Shown piece after piece: positions 45,839 through 57,066 of a stretch of DNA of 64,000 bases (position 1 is its first letter; each line of letters begins with the position of its first letter). Below the pieces are notes generated by a model. The model saw only the letters and a list, made by a program, of their open reading frames with translations. It did no database searches and was not told the DNA's origin. Source of the stretch: Branchinecta lynchi (Eukaryota; Arthropoda; Branchiopoda; Anostraca; Branchinectidae); the NCBI GenBank assembly GCA_023053575.1, contig JAKZAP010000010.1:17048628-17112627 (forward strand), read 5' to 3'. The translations under genes and the position numbers were made by a program.

Positions 45839-45864
45839 CCCCCCCCCCCCCCCCCCCCCCCCCC
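45839..45864. repeat. 26-base C homopolymer next to the exon 8 donor
   Basis: An uninterrupted C run (45839-45864) preceded by CTCCCCCT. The complementary G run can form G-quadruplex structures. It is the longest of many C/G runs in these introns. Confidence 0.95.
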
Positions 45865-46312
45865 AAACAACATATTTTCGGGTGCAAGACATGAAGTTCC
45901 TGTGCAAAAGGGATTGCAGTCTACCCGATTATTTTCGGAAAAGAAAGTACAAAAAAAAAAAAAATCCGATATTGGATTTTAGACTTTGAGGCTAATATAT
46001 ACACGAATAAACACGAATGTCTTGGAAACATTTTTCCGACCCCTTCTTGGTTGTTCAATCAAGGTATTGAAGACAACTATAGTAAAGAAAGAGATCTTGT
46101 AGTTTGTACCCCAAAACGAATCCTATCGGTCAGTTTTTGCACCTTCGATTCATAGTGTGGCTTCTAAATTGGTCAGCAGTGCCATGTTGACTCAGATTCG
46201 TTTTTATTGGGTTGGGTGCAATCTCTCTGTAAATCACTTACAAGACCTGTCCCACCTATAATACTACTGCAACCTACTTCCATAACCACTCCATATATTT
46301 CTGAACCCTGAG

Positions 46313-46608
46313 CAGAGGCGTTACCAGCCAAAATGTTTGGGGGGGGGGGGGGGCAAGGCATTTACCGACTGGCTGGTAATTTTTACCGAGTGGTCTTGCA
46401 GGAAAAAAAACACTCTTGTAAAAATGTCGACTGATTTTCAGAAAAACCGACTGTTTTAACAAAAAAATCAACTGATTTTCAGAAACATGGACTGTTTTCA
46501 TGAAAAAAATCGATGTTTTGACGAAAAACCGCGGCGTGTCGCGCCGACTCGGTTATTTTTTACCGACTGGCTGACAAAATCCCCCCCCCCCCCGTCCTGA
46601 CGCCCCTG
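46313..46608. mobile_element. Family I hAT-like MITE, copy 2
   Basis: Ends CAGAGGCGTTACCAG and GTCCTGACGCCCCTG (inverted CAGGGGCGTCAGGAC). Eight-base flanks ACCCTGAG and ACCCGGAT agree at six positions. CAGGGGCGT-type ends with 8-bp duplications are typical of hAT elements. The interior repeats GACTGATTTTCAGAAAAACC and TACCGACTGGCTG. Confidence 0.7.
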
Positions 46609-47014
46609 ACCCGGATTTCATACGGTACATTCTAACCCCTCTAACAAAACCACGCGGATTTTCTCACTTGCCATCTTTTGCTACCATCGATGTGTAATAC
46701 GCTGTCGACGGTTGTCTGCTAGAAGTTTTTCCACACAAAAATCGGCTATATAAATTGTTTCCCTTTTTTCGCTACGAATCAACGGGTCTCTAAAAACGCT
46801 TAAAAAGTCAAAACCGTGGGTTATTTGTTGAAAGCATAGCATAGTTTTAAAGTATTCAAATATTTTAAAAGACTGTAAGTTGAAGAGTAAATAATGCGAG
46901 GGTCTTTTAAGCATTACATCGATCCATAAAGGGACGCCGTGAAAATTGGTGAATAATATGAATGGTTTAATTACGGGCAGCCTATAGTAGTTGGGCATTT
47001 GCAAGATTCTAGGA

Positions 47015-48120
47015 CAATTAGTCACAGGACAATTCGTCACAGACAATTCGTCACACGGACAGTTTGTCACAGGGAAAATTCGTCACATGACAATTAGTCA
47101 CACGGACTATTCGTCACAGGACAATTCGTCACTAGGACAGTTCGTCATATTTTAGAAAATTTGTTATTACAAAGGTAGTTTGGATAAAACCAAAAATGCC
47201 ACCCCTTCACAAGAGGTTCTTTGAATCAATATTTGAATCATTATTTTTAATCCTTGCTCTAATCTCCGATATTTAATCATCAGTGTTAGTGTTATATATT
47301 CTCGAAGAGAGTCAAGGTGTTACTGAGAGAGGTCGTTAAAAACACTACTATTAAGGATGTTCATATCCAAAACCCAAATTCAAGCAAACAGCGATGTTCT
47401 GGAGAAGTTTTCGTCTTGCAGCGAGTTTGCTCTCACCATGAGAATGCTGACAGCGTTGGCTTTTCTCCACCAATGGTGGATATCCCATCAGCGTTCGACC
47501 TCTATGCTCAAGTCTGTCCAACTGAAGTATATCCAATCCTCGACTACTTTGAAGACACTTATATAGGAAGAACACCACAGGACATCAGGGCAAGCAGAGA
47601 TGCTCTCTTTCCTATCCCTGTCTGGAACGTCTTTGAGCGCGTCGCAGAAGACCTTTCTAGGACTAACAACAATTTGAGGGATGCCATTCAGCATTTAGCA
47701 AACATGTTGGAGCAGCTCATCCAAACATTAGTAAATTTATTTCGTTTCTGCTGCCGGAGCAGGGCAAAACAAAATGAGTATTGGGGGATTTGTTGCTGGT
47801 TGCCCGAACCCACCCAAGAAGAGGAATTACGAAGACTAACCTGTCACTGAAAACCATAGTAGTGAGATGTTGGTCTAGTCAAACTGACATACTCGAATAT
47901 ATGCGGGAAATTGCTCATAAATACACGTTTTAATTTATTATATTGCCATACTATTTTAATGTAACTGAATGTTTAATAATTTCGCGTAAAACGAAATCCA
48001 AACTTGAAATCAGGCTCTCTGTGACGAAATGTCCTTATGACGAATTTCCCTAATGACGAATTGTGTCCGTATGACGAATTGTCCTTGTGACGAATTGTCC
48101 TTGTGACGAATTGACCGGAC
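47015..48120. mobile_element. Transposon with inverted arrays of GACAATTCGTCACAG
   Basis: The left array (about 47015-47150) has about eight units of GGACAATTCGTCACA; the right array (about 48018-48115) has the complement GTGACGAATTGTCC. Between them is a decayed MULE-type transposase frame. The 8-mer CATTTGCA occurs just outside each array (46996-47003, 48123-48130) and could be a target duplication, though a related word recurs at 48185. Confidence 0.7.
47380..47850 (+). pseudogene. MULE-type transposase remnant
   Basis: The frame reads PPMVDIPSAFDLYAQV, YPILDYFEDTYIGR, FPIPVWNVFERV and SRTNNNLRDAIQHLANM. The LLDYFEDTYIGR...WN...RTNN order is what I know from the end of MULE transposase domains in invertebrate FLYWCH-type proteins. 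An upstream piece, FALTMRMLTALAFL, is in the next frame, so a frameshift lies near 47460. The zinc finger and catalytic part are missing. It ends KQNEYWGICCWLPEPTQEEE and stops at 47850. Confidence 0.65.
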
Positions 48121-48494
48121 ATCATTTGCACAGTCTGTACACAAAAAAAAGATAGATGAACGCTTAACGAGAAAGACAAAACGTCATTTGCGCAATATAT
48201 ACAACAACAACAAAATAAACGCAAAAAAAGAAATACTCAACAAAACTCGAAACAAATAATAAATTGACTGGATTAGCTGGCGCTGTGGGCAGGAAGGCGG
48301 CTGGATGATGACATAGGCTGTTCACTTATTTCGTTTCTTTTGACAGTTGGATCCAAGACAGAAAGTTCACCATGGTCGGTGATTGCGCATGCGGCGCAAT
48401 TCTTTCTAGATATATTTTTTCTCAGCTTTTTCTTTTTCATGTTTTCTGTATTGTCCCGTTCTGGAGAATGGTAGGCTACCAATGTAAAAGATAA

Positions 48495-49265
48495 ATAAAC
48501 AAGAGCTGGAAGCTCATACGGGACTTGGAAGGCTGGGTCGGAGGATGAAAGTAGGAATTCGTCAGTTCGTGGGTTTCTTGTGGTCATTTGGAGGCAGAAC
48601 CATTGAGATAAGGATGATCATGGGTCCTTGGAAATTCCCGTTCGTAAAAACTATTTTATTTTTGTATTTGGCTGTACGGATGCGCACTTTAAGGGCGCTA
48701 GAGATTCTTTTGCAATGAACAGTCTTGAAGCACGAATGATGATATGCTCATCGGGATCATGGAAATGTATATTTATTTTGCTCAAAATCATTGTTTGTAA
48801 TTTAAGGAATTCACGTGTAAGTAAAACCCTTGAAGCAAAAATTATCGTGAGCTCTTGGGGATCATGAATATATATCGTTTGGTTAATTTTTTTTTTTACT
48901 TTTCAGTTAAGATAGGCTAACTATTGCTAAATGGGGTGCTAAATTTTTTTTTTTATAGCAAAACCCGTGAGGCAAAAATGATCATGGGCTCGTGGGGATG
49001 ATGAAAATGTATCGGTATTTTGTATATTGCTAAATGGGGTGCTAATTTTTTATTTATTTTTTTAGCAAAACCCGTGAGGCATGATCGTGGGCTCCTGGGG
49101 ATCATGAATATATATCGTTTGCTCATTTTTTTTTTTTACTTTTCGGTTAAGATAGGCTAACTATTGCTAAATGGGGTGCTAAATTTTTTTTTTTATAGCA
49201 AAACCCGTGAGGCAAAAATGATCATGGGCTCGTGGGGATGATGAAAATGTATCGGTATTTTGCTT
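48495..49265 (+). mobile_element. Family B left-half repeat, copy 10, with 240-bp duplication
   Basis: The left end CAAGAGCTGGAAGCTCATAC then GGGACTTGG matches other copies. The body is the GAGGCAAAAATGATCATGGG type of unit. Bases 48899-49020 and 49139-49260 are almost identical at an offset of 240, so a two-unit tandem duplication is present. The C-rich right half is absent. Confidence 0.75.
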
Positions 49266-50110
49266 AAAAGCATTTTTTGTAATTTGTGGTTAGGATTAGA
49301 ATCTTCGCACTTGCTACGGCTCACTATTTTCCGGGCGCATTGTGTTCCGGGCTAGTGCTCGCATATAATGAATCATGATTTTGAGGCGTAAAACCGGTTA
49401 TCTGAATTTTGCCGATTTTTTGGTAGGAGCCAATGGGCCTAGGAAATGGCTTAGCCTACAACAGCCAAAGCCGTGGATAATTTGTTAAACGCAGAATCTA
49501 GTTTTACAGTATTCAGATAGTTTTGAATACTGGAGCATACACAATAAATAGTGCGAGGTGTGCTTAAACAACCAAATCGGACGAAAAGAAGAAGATCTAG
49601 CTGGTGTGTGTAGGTGGTGGTGTAAAAAAATTAAGTATAAATATGGCAGTAGATATTTGATTGAAAGTCATTTCTTATGCCATTTATGCCTAACAGTCTA
49701 CCACCTTTTCAAGAGAAAAAAGTACTTCCGCTATAGGATTATTGAATGCCATCAGACCTATAAAATGACAAGTGGACCGGTAAGAAAGAGGGACGAAATG
49801 CTGTAAAGGGTTAAATGTTAGCAGGGGGTAAGAACTTTGTAGAAAGGGCAAAGTTTATTTAACAGTAATCTTTCCTGTCGACTGATAACTACCCCCCCCC
49901 CCCCCCACCCCGTTCTGTTCTTTGTGGTGAACCGATAATATAGAATTTTAGTGGCAAACTTAAATGACATATATTTGTTTGCTTTTTTTTCAGCTGATGT
50001 ATGTACTCACCCGTTTGGTGCTCAGTACATGAGCACAAGTAGCTTGGAAAAAATTCCTGTAATCGCAGGGGAGGGGGGTGAAAATTTAGTAATGGCTTAA
50101 ATCTTTCCAG
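49266..50110. other. Intron sequence, nothing recognised
   Basis: One interrupted C run at about 49891-49910. The right edge is the TCTTTCCAG acceptor of exon 9. Confidence 0.4.
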
Positions 50111-50297
50111 GACCAGCGACGGACGAATCTGGTCGAGAAGTAGTGAAGCTTGTTGGTTTTCTATGTTTAGACATCATCGTTCTCGACATCATTCTCGCCT
50201 CCGGTGACGACAGTGGCTTCGTCATATTTTTAATCGTCGTCTTGTCACTAGCTTTCGTCACACTCCTAATTATGATCTCAAGAAGGCCTCAAAATAT
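50111..50297 (+). CDS. Cationic amino acid transporter (SLC7 family), exon 9
   Basis: Completes a glycine codon with exon 8 (WTQPG|PATDESG) and encodes two hydrophobic segments, VKLVGFLCLDIIVLDIILAS and GFVIFLIVVLSLAFVTLLIM, then SRRPQN, the tenth and eleventh membrane segments of CATs. The acceptor is TTTCCAG and the donor GTAAGT. It leaves with AT, the first two bases of an isoleucine or methionine codon. The last three membrane segments and C-terminus, about 80 residues in known CATs, were not found in the remaining 13.7 kb. Confidence 0.93.
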
Positions 50298-50544
50298 GTA
50301 AGTACACCCAGTCGCAGCGAGCTACATCCGTGGTCTGTCTTTTTTTTTGCAGTCTTTGCAGCTTTGAATGGAGGTCCCGCTATCTAGTAGTTACCAGGGT
50401 GCAGTATAAGCCTACTTCACAGACTGCCAGAGTTTCATCAATTTTTTTTTTAGCGCTTTAAATTGCTGGTTAAATGCTGACAAAGAAGCATTCCAGTGTT
50501 CAATCGTGAGACCTAAGCGGAATTTACTTGAGAAAGTACTTGAA
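50298..50544 (+). other. Start of an unfinished intron
   Basis: Non-coding sequence after the exon 9 donor. No acceptor with a fitting frame (one base, then a CAT C-terminal sequence such as a VPxxP block) was found up to 64000. Confidence 0.6.
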
Positions 50545-50670
50545 AACTTATTGGTACTTGAGTGGTGAGAAATAGAATGCTGCAAACGTTCGTCATAAAA
50601 AAGATTTATTTTTCGGTGGTAAAAATCTACCACAGAAGATTTGGCGAGATCTTGACTGTTCACAACAGTG
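50545..50670 (-). repeat. Family U repeat, copy 1
   Basis: On the minus strand it reads GTCAAGATCTCGCCAAATCT, GTAGATTTTTACCACCGAAA and TATGACGAACGTTTGCA. The same sequence is in plus orientation at 52715-52850. Both give peptide fragments with FYDERLQ or FLYDERLQ, but no family was recognised. Confidence 0.6.
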
Positions 50671-51394
50671 ATAAGCTGTTCGGAGTTTGTTTCAGATAAA
50701 GGCCACCTATTTATAAAATTAGATAAGAAGAAAAGAGAAAGAAAGAGATTTTTGTTGGAGTTAAGAAAGGGGACAAGGATTGGCTTATGGGGATTTTAAA
50801 TAAGAAGATTCGTAATGATACAAAGTTGGGCTAGGTACATCCGTGTGGGTATGGCACACAGTGAAAGATTTGTGTGCTAGTAGTCGTTGCGCATTTATTT
50901 TTTTGTTTGGTGTGTTGTTTTCTTTTTTGTGTATTGCCCAAGGGCTTTTTGATGATTATATCTCATATCACATCTTATCATGCCATATCAATATCATATC
51001 ATACAAGTACTCCATGAAAGTTATACTTGAGAAAAACCCAAGTGCTTCGATTTCATACTTTAGTCTCGATGGGCTTAATCTCCCTAGAAATAGAGGATAG
51101 CAAAAGGGATGGAATGAGTTTCGATGGTTTATGGACAAAGAAGGTATGTAATGCATATCATTCTATGACCCACGGTCAGTTACATGACGACAATCTTCAC
51201 ACAAACAGTTAGCGGTGGATATGACTTCATATCAACCTCCAGAGACGTTGATGTGGAGGCTTCTGTTTTGGAGTATATTCTTCCGCAATTGTTGTACCTC
51301 TATGCCTCTATGTCTGTTTAGCAATTACAACAGCAAACATTTGCCGAAAATAACTAGCAATGGCGGATTTTCACTAGCCAATCCAAGAAGATGA

Positions 51395-51915
51395 AAGAAA
51401 CAGAAAACCGTGATTTTCGGGGTTTTTCTTGATCAGCTAATTATCCCTTTAAGATGATGTGCGAGGGATAAATATAAATTCGGATATTTCGATTGCACTT
51501 CCGGCAAACCGTCCTCAGCGAAAAACAAAACAAAACTAAATCATAAAATCCACCACAATCACAACAGGAGAACGATGCGGAACCAACAGACAATAAGACG
51601 AGATGTAACTAAAAACCAGAAGAAAACAGTGTGGATGCAGATAAAAATAAAATAACGAAAGATAAAATGTGCGTGTTAAAAATGTATATGTACAAATCTG
51701 TGATTATTTACAGTTCTGAGCTCTGTGTATATTTACAATTTACCATCCGTCTGGGAAAGCGCAGAAGCTTTCACCCAGAAAACGGCCCACTCGAAAAATC
51801 TATTATACGTTGACCACTTTTGATATAATCTTCCACAAAACTCAGAACAGAAAATCACGGTTTTCTGTTTCTTTCGTAATGAATGGTCAGCTTGGCTTCA
51901 AACCTTATATTTAAG
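51395..51915. mobile_element. Family O element copy 2
   Basis: Ends GAAACAGAAAACCGTGATTTTC at the left and GAAAATCACGGTTTTCTGTT with TAATGAATGGTCAGCTTGGC at the right, complementary over the first part. The left half contains the same TGATCAGCTAATTATCCC and GATGATGTGCGAGGGATAAA arms as 40148-40400. The middle (51540-51830) is not palindromic and shows no recognised protein. Confidence 0.65.
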
Positions 51916-53296
51916 AAGATGAAAGTGGCTTGGATATGGAAAGTGACCAAGAAGCACTTGGAATTCGCCCATATATGGTGATTCTGATGTGATTCTGCAG
52001 TCTCGAATACAACATTCCAGAATCTTCACTTGGTTTGCCATTGAGACGCACGCTTTTGCAGATATTCAAATTCTCCGCCACTTGGTGAATTTTTATTTGT
52101 CCTGCAAGCATGGAGGTTCTCAACATCACTACTAGACACGCGACGAAAATTATAAAAATCCCTAAGAGGAGTCAAAGTAATTCAGTGTATTCAAGTCAAA
52201 GGTATACAAATATGTTGGCTTTAAATGGCTCTGTTTGAAAAGGCTATGACCGCTAACCTACCTCCAACTCGGTTGACATCGGAATCAGAATCTCGACGGC
52301 CATACACTGTAGTACATATATACTACATACTACACTAGTTGGATATTTTTCATAACCTACCTGGCCTCCGGCTGGGATAGGTTACTTTCCCATTTTTCGC
52401 GATTTTATTTTCCGATGTCAACCCCAATGTCGGAAGTTAACCTTTATATTAAACATGCTGGTTGGCTATTTGGCAGAACTTTAAGTTAAATGCCTACGGT
52501 TATTTGTCCTGAAAAGGAAAAGAAAAAAAAGGAGCCAGCGGTATCGATGGGGGTTGTAAGATTTTCCTCTGGAAGACCAGAAACAACTGCCGAACAGCTG
52601 TTCCAGCAAACTTGATGGTCCTTGTTTTTTATGTCACTGACATGTCTGATGCTTTTGAGAAACACCAGGTTTATTTGCATTTGCTATTCAAATTGTACCT
52701 TACCTCACTACCGTGGACAGTCAAGATCTCGCCAAACCTTCTGCGGTAGATTTTTAACACCAAAAATAAATCGCTTTCTTTATGACGAACGTTTGCAAAA
52801 TTTTCTTTCTCACCACGACGTAGTTCCTGTCAACTTGTTATTCTTTCTCCTTTGCAAAATATTTTCTGCTTCTGGATAAGTAGGCTACATTATTCCGCTT
52901 TCTAAAAAAAAGCATGAAACCATAACTCTTATATACCATAACTAATCGGATTGCGCAGCGAACATTTTATCACCAGGAAAGATAGATGTTCTGGCAAAGA
53001 TTCATGTTGTTTTTTTCGCACTTATTTACAAGGGCGTTCCGCTAGCCTGATTTCTGGAGACGTGCTTCCCATTTATTATTACTAAATGACGCCCATCTAC
53101 TTGGACAGATATTCCATTTCAGCGCTCCAAGTGGACTAGTTTCTGAAAATACTCCTTTCTCTCATCATCAGCCGTTGTAAACAGAGATAGTAAAATCATG
53201 GATCCGTAAGGTTGTAAGCAGAGCATGGTAACTTTCATTTTCTACTTCAAAGGCAGTGCAAATACGTGCGTCAAATACGCTCGTGTTCCAAAATAT
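51916..53296. other. Intron sequence with one family U copy
   Basis: Family U copy 2 lies at about 52715-52850 (+). The rest, including a T-rich stretch near 52380-52410, shows no exon or element ends. Confidence 0.4.
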
Positions 53297-54155
53297 GGGA
53301 TCGACTAAAAGCAGGAAAGGAAAGGCAAGAGAAAAACAGGAAAGAATACTAAAACCAGGAAGGGCAAACTAAAACGAGGAAAGAATTAGCAGGAATCGAG
53401 GATTCGAAAAACTAGAAAGCCCTTCCTCTGTTTAGTATCCCGTGAGGGGTCGGAAACTTACATTTGTAACAGTTCACCTTTTCCTCCGTTTAGTATTCGA
53501 AAAAACTGCCAAGCCTTTCCTAGTATCCCACGAGGGACTAAAAGGAGGAAAATGTGAACTTTTACAAGCGTAAGTTGCCCACACCTCACGTGATACTAAA
53601 CAGAGGAAAAGCACGGCACAGCTTGCCATTTTTTTTTCTGATACTAAAAGGCGAACTTTTACAAATGTTAGTTGCTGACCCCTCACGGGATACTAAACAG
53701 AGGACAGGCATGCCAGTTTTCTAGAATTCCTAATTTCTTTTCTCGTTTTGGTACTCTCTCCGTGACAAGCTACTAAAACCAGGAAAGAAATGGTAGACTT
53801 AAAATATCTTATTGCCGACCCCTCGCTGGACTCATGATCGTCTACCGACAAGGTACTAAAAGGAGGAAAAGGTGAAATTTTACAAATGTAATTTGCCGAC
53901 CCCTCACGAGAAACTAAACTGAGGAAAAGCACGGCACAGCGTGCCAGTTTTTTCGAATACTAAAAGGAGGAAAAGGTGAACTGTTACAAATTTAAGTTTC
54001 CGACCCCTCACGGGATACTAAACAGAGGAAAGGCTTGCCAGTTTTTCGAATCCCCGATTCCTGCTAATTCTTTCCTCGTTTAGTTTGCCCTTCCTGGTTT
54101 TAGTATTCTTTCCTGGTTTTCTCTTGCCTTTCCTTTCCTGCTTTTAGTCGATCCC
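53297..54155. mobile_element. MULE-like foldback element G, copy 2
   Basis: An 859-bp copy in the opposite orientation to 25645-26499, with the same GGGATCGACTAAAAGCAGG ends and long inverted arms, and the 9-bp duplication CCAAAATAT (53288-53296, 54156-54164). The two copies differ at few positions in the arms, so they are probably young relative to the LINEs around them. Confidence 0.88.
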
Positions 54156-54194
54156 CCAAAATATCGATAATCCCTCGTATCCCACGATTACCTA

Positions 54195-54662
54195 GAACGC
54201 AGATTGTACAGATTCTACTCATCATATTGCGGATCTATTGTAGGCTACTATGTCTATCAGAACTACATTTGCTTGCCCTTGCACCATTTTGGTCGCTTTT
54301 TACTGCTTCGGATATTAAGGACATACGGAAGTGTTTCTACATGTATGCGAAATATTTGCTACGGCTGCCTCTCTGGACTAAGAACAGCTCCCTATCCTTG
54401 CGATACGGAGTTGCTAGTCCAGTATCCGCGGTGCAGAAAAGAAAAAAGAGACATCGGAAGCAGCTTACTGGTGTAAGCACCTTCGAAATGGTCCTTCATT
54501 GACCGTGTGTCTGCCCATGTATGAGATTGCCATTATTTTTTCTTTTTATATTCGTCAGAAGCTATTCGTTTCTTTTCCTTTTATTTTCTTTCTTTATTAC
54601 TCCATCAGCGTTGTTTTCTTATATTTATGATGGGCAATAAATATATACATGCATACATACAT
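54195..54662 (+). pseudogene. LINE reverse transcriptase C-terminus with (CATA)n tail
   Basis: The frame reads LAPFWSLFTASDIKDIRKCF, YMYAKYLLRLPLWTKN and YGVASPVSAVQKRKKR, an arrangement I associate with the C-terminal part of L2/CR1-like reverse transcriptases. It stops near 54500. The 3' end GGGCAATAAATATATACATG carries CATA units (about 54645-54662). Confidence 0.7.
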
Positions 54663-55257
54663 GCTATTGAGAATGTGGCATTGAGGGACTCATATAAACT
54701 AGTCCGCTTTTAAGCGCGCTAAAGGAAATTTAACCAAGTCCGCCGAGGCCGCTGATTGGCTGCTGGAGCTACACGATGGAAAAGCGATTTTTTAAGCGAT
54801 TCGTTTTAAGCGCTGAACTGGAATATGACGAAATTTCAGCCATAATCCCAGATTTATTACAGAGACTCAAAATTTACTTACTCTTTTAAAGCTAAAATTT
54901 AAAGTACTTTTCGAATGTATTTTCAAGTAAAGTCAAAGTATTTAGCGCCCAAACAATGTCCCCAAGAAGGAAGAGTTTGAAATCTAGGGGGCATGATCCC
55001 CCCCCCCCTCCCGAATGGTGCCCATACAAAATCAGTTTGATCTTGTTGACACTAAAGCAGATAACACGATCTTTCATTTGTAGGAAGTAGGCTACATACT
55101 TCCCTGATATTCCCTTCCATATAAAGTACGGTATAAGTATGCGTATTTTTACACCTCTATGAATGTTCACTACCTCGATTATGTTTCGCGATTATAACAC
55201 AGTCAAACGGAAAGGAAAATTAACAAGTTGATATTAGCTAACAGTTTCAGCTTGAAG
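54663..55257. other. Intron sequence, nothing recognised
   Basis: A short C run at 54999-55009. No exon in frame. Confidence 0.4.
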
Positions 55258-55360
55258 TTATAAGTAAGTAAGTAAGTAAGTGTATTTATAACCCACAAAA
55301 TGTTTTACAACATAAGAGTGTGGAGTAGAAGAGATAAATTGAAATAAAAAGAAATAGTTT
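55258..55360 (-). repeat. LINE/SINE 3' end with (TAAG)n tail, reverse orientation
   Basis: Five TAAG units at about 55261-55280 are followed by TGTATTTATAACCCACAAAATG, the complement of the TTATAAATA plus (CTTA)n end seen at 31912. It is probably a truncated copy of the same or a related family. Confidence 0.5.
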
Positions 55361-55634
55361 CTAGATCTTGCTGAATTTTAAATCCGCTAATACTTCCATT
55401 GGGTGCTGTCTTTTTTTAAACTCTCTTATTTTATAGAGGCGATAGCCTTATTATTGCAATTATATTATTATTATTATTATTCTTAGTGAAATTACGCAGC
55501 GCTAGCGAAAGATGCAAAGTTTGAAAGAAGAATCGTAAAGAAATCCCGGATTTGACGGCAGTGCATTATTTTGAGTCTGCCAAGGGGTTTTTGATTTTTT
55601 TCATCTTGGGCACCGGTAGCGACGTTCAGAGAGC

Positions 55635-56282
55635 GTGTTCCTCCCTTCTACAAATAGTAAATATTAATTACTATTTCCGTTAAAAACTCACCAAAAGTTA
55701 CTACGCTGACCGTTCAAACGTAATAACCAGCGGAGCGTAGTAAGCGTAGTAACTACGGATCTCTGTAACGTGATTGGTCGGATTCGCTCGTGGCATGATA
55801 TTCTGCTGGAAAATAGAAAAGTCGTTCTAGCCTTGACGGCAATAAGTCGGAAGCCGTGACGTCATGCGTAGTAACTACGGTAAGTAGGATGGAAAACGTT
55901 CAGAATGTCATTGTCGGCTCGATAAGCCAAAGCTCACTCCGACGTGGCAAGTTTGAATTTCAACAAAAGTGTTCATCTCAATGGCCAAAGAAGTGATCTC
56001 ACGTATTGAGCGTGTTCCACCCTACTCTCCGTAGTTACTATGCATGATGTCACGAATTTCGGCTTCTTGGCGCCAAGGCTGGAACAAATATTTCATTTTT
56101 TTGAGAAAATATCACTCCAGGGGGTAATCCAGCCAATCACGTTACAGAGGTCGATAGTTACCACGCTTACTACGCTCCCGAGCATGGTAAGCAAATAGTA
56201 ACAAATAGCAATAGCAAATAGTCTGGTGAGGTTGGAACGGAAATAGTAACTTATAGTTACTTTTGTTGGAAGGGTGGAACAC
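55635..56282. mobile_element. Foldback element with GTGTTCC ends
   Basis: Outer ends GTGTTCCTCCCTTCTAC and GGAAGGGTGGAACAC; subterminal ACTATTTCCGTT and AACGGAAATAGTAAC; inner GTAGTAACTACGG and CCGTAGTTACTATGC; also CTCTGTAACGTGATTGG and CCAATCACGTTACAGAG. The arms are long and imperfect, giving a 648-bp element with no coding frame. No target duplication was seen. Confidence 0.7.
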
Positions 56283-57066
56283 TAAATAATAATAGTAATA
56301 ATAATTTATTTTTGACCCACAAATCGTACTAGACGAAAACAGTGGAGTACAAAAGAAAATATGAAGATATAGTTAGTGAAAACACATCACATACAAACAA
56401 AATCTACTTAAGAGTCAAACAGACGAATAAGCCCATGAGAGGGCGACAGACGCGCGTACGCCGTTTCGGACAGTTTCCTTCGGACATGTTCAGTTCCAAA
56501 TTGTGAGTTCACTTCTTAAGAAAGCCATTATAGCTCTGACCCCCCCCCCAAAAAATTCGGCAGTCGTTTACCGTTGTAGTAGCTAAATATTTCAAGCGTA
56601 GTGATACACAAACATAGAGGTAGCACAAAACCGGAAGAAATAGTTCATTCGATGAAAATCCACTGTATGAATTGAGGAGGAACGAAGTAACGCATTTTCA
56701 TCGGGTGGTCAAGCCCATTTAAGTGAATAATTTTGGGGTAAACAGACTGTCGTATCTCCGCCATATTCGGTAAAACTTTCTGGAAAGTTGCCGAACCTCT
56801 GCCTTGTTTCCGCGCTTTGAAAACCAAAGGAGCTTTTTCAGCAGTTGCTTACAGAAAGTTAGTGGAAAGCTCCAAAGAAAGGTGAATAATTCGGCAGTAC
56901 TTTGGAAAGGGTGAGAAAAAGAACACGCGTCATTCTTCGCTGGAACACATGAGACTGTCACATGCATTGTCCATCGATCCATATTTCTTTCAAAAAATTT
57001 AGAATTCAACTTTTTCCCGGTTATTCTTGAAACTGTTTCCGCACTGTGCGAAGTTTCGCAACAGAT

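Noticed and set aside
45653..45982. Extension of exon 8 through the C run
   Set aside because: The open frame continues into a proline run coded by poly-C, but a GT donor at 45803 in correct phase with exon 9 gives a proper transporter sequence.
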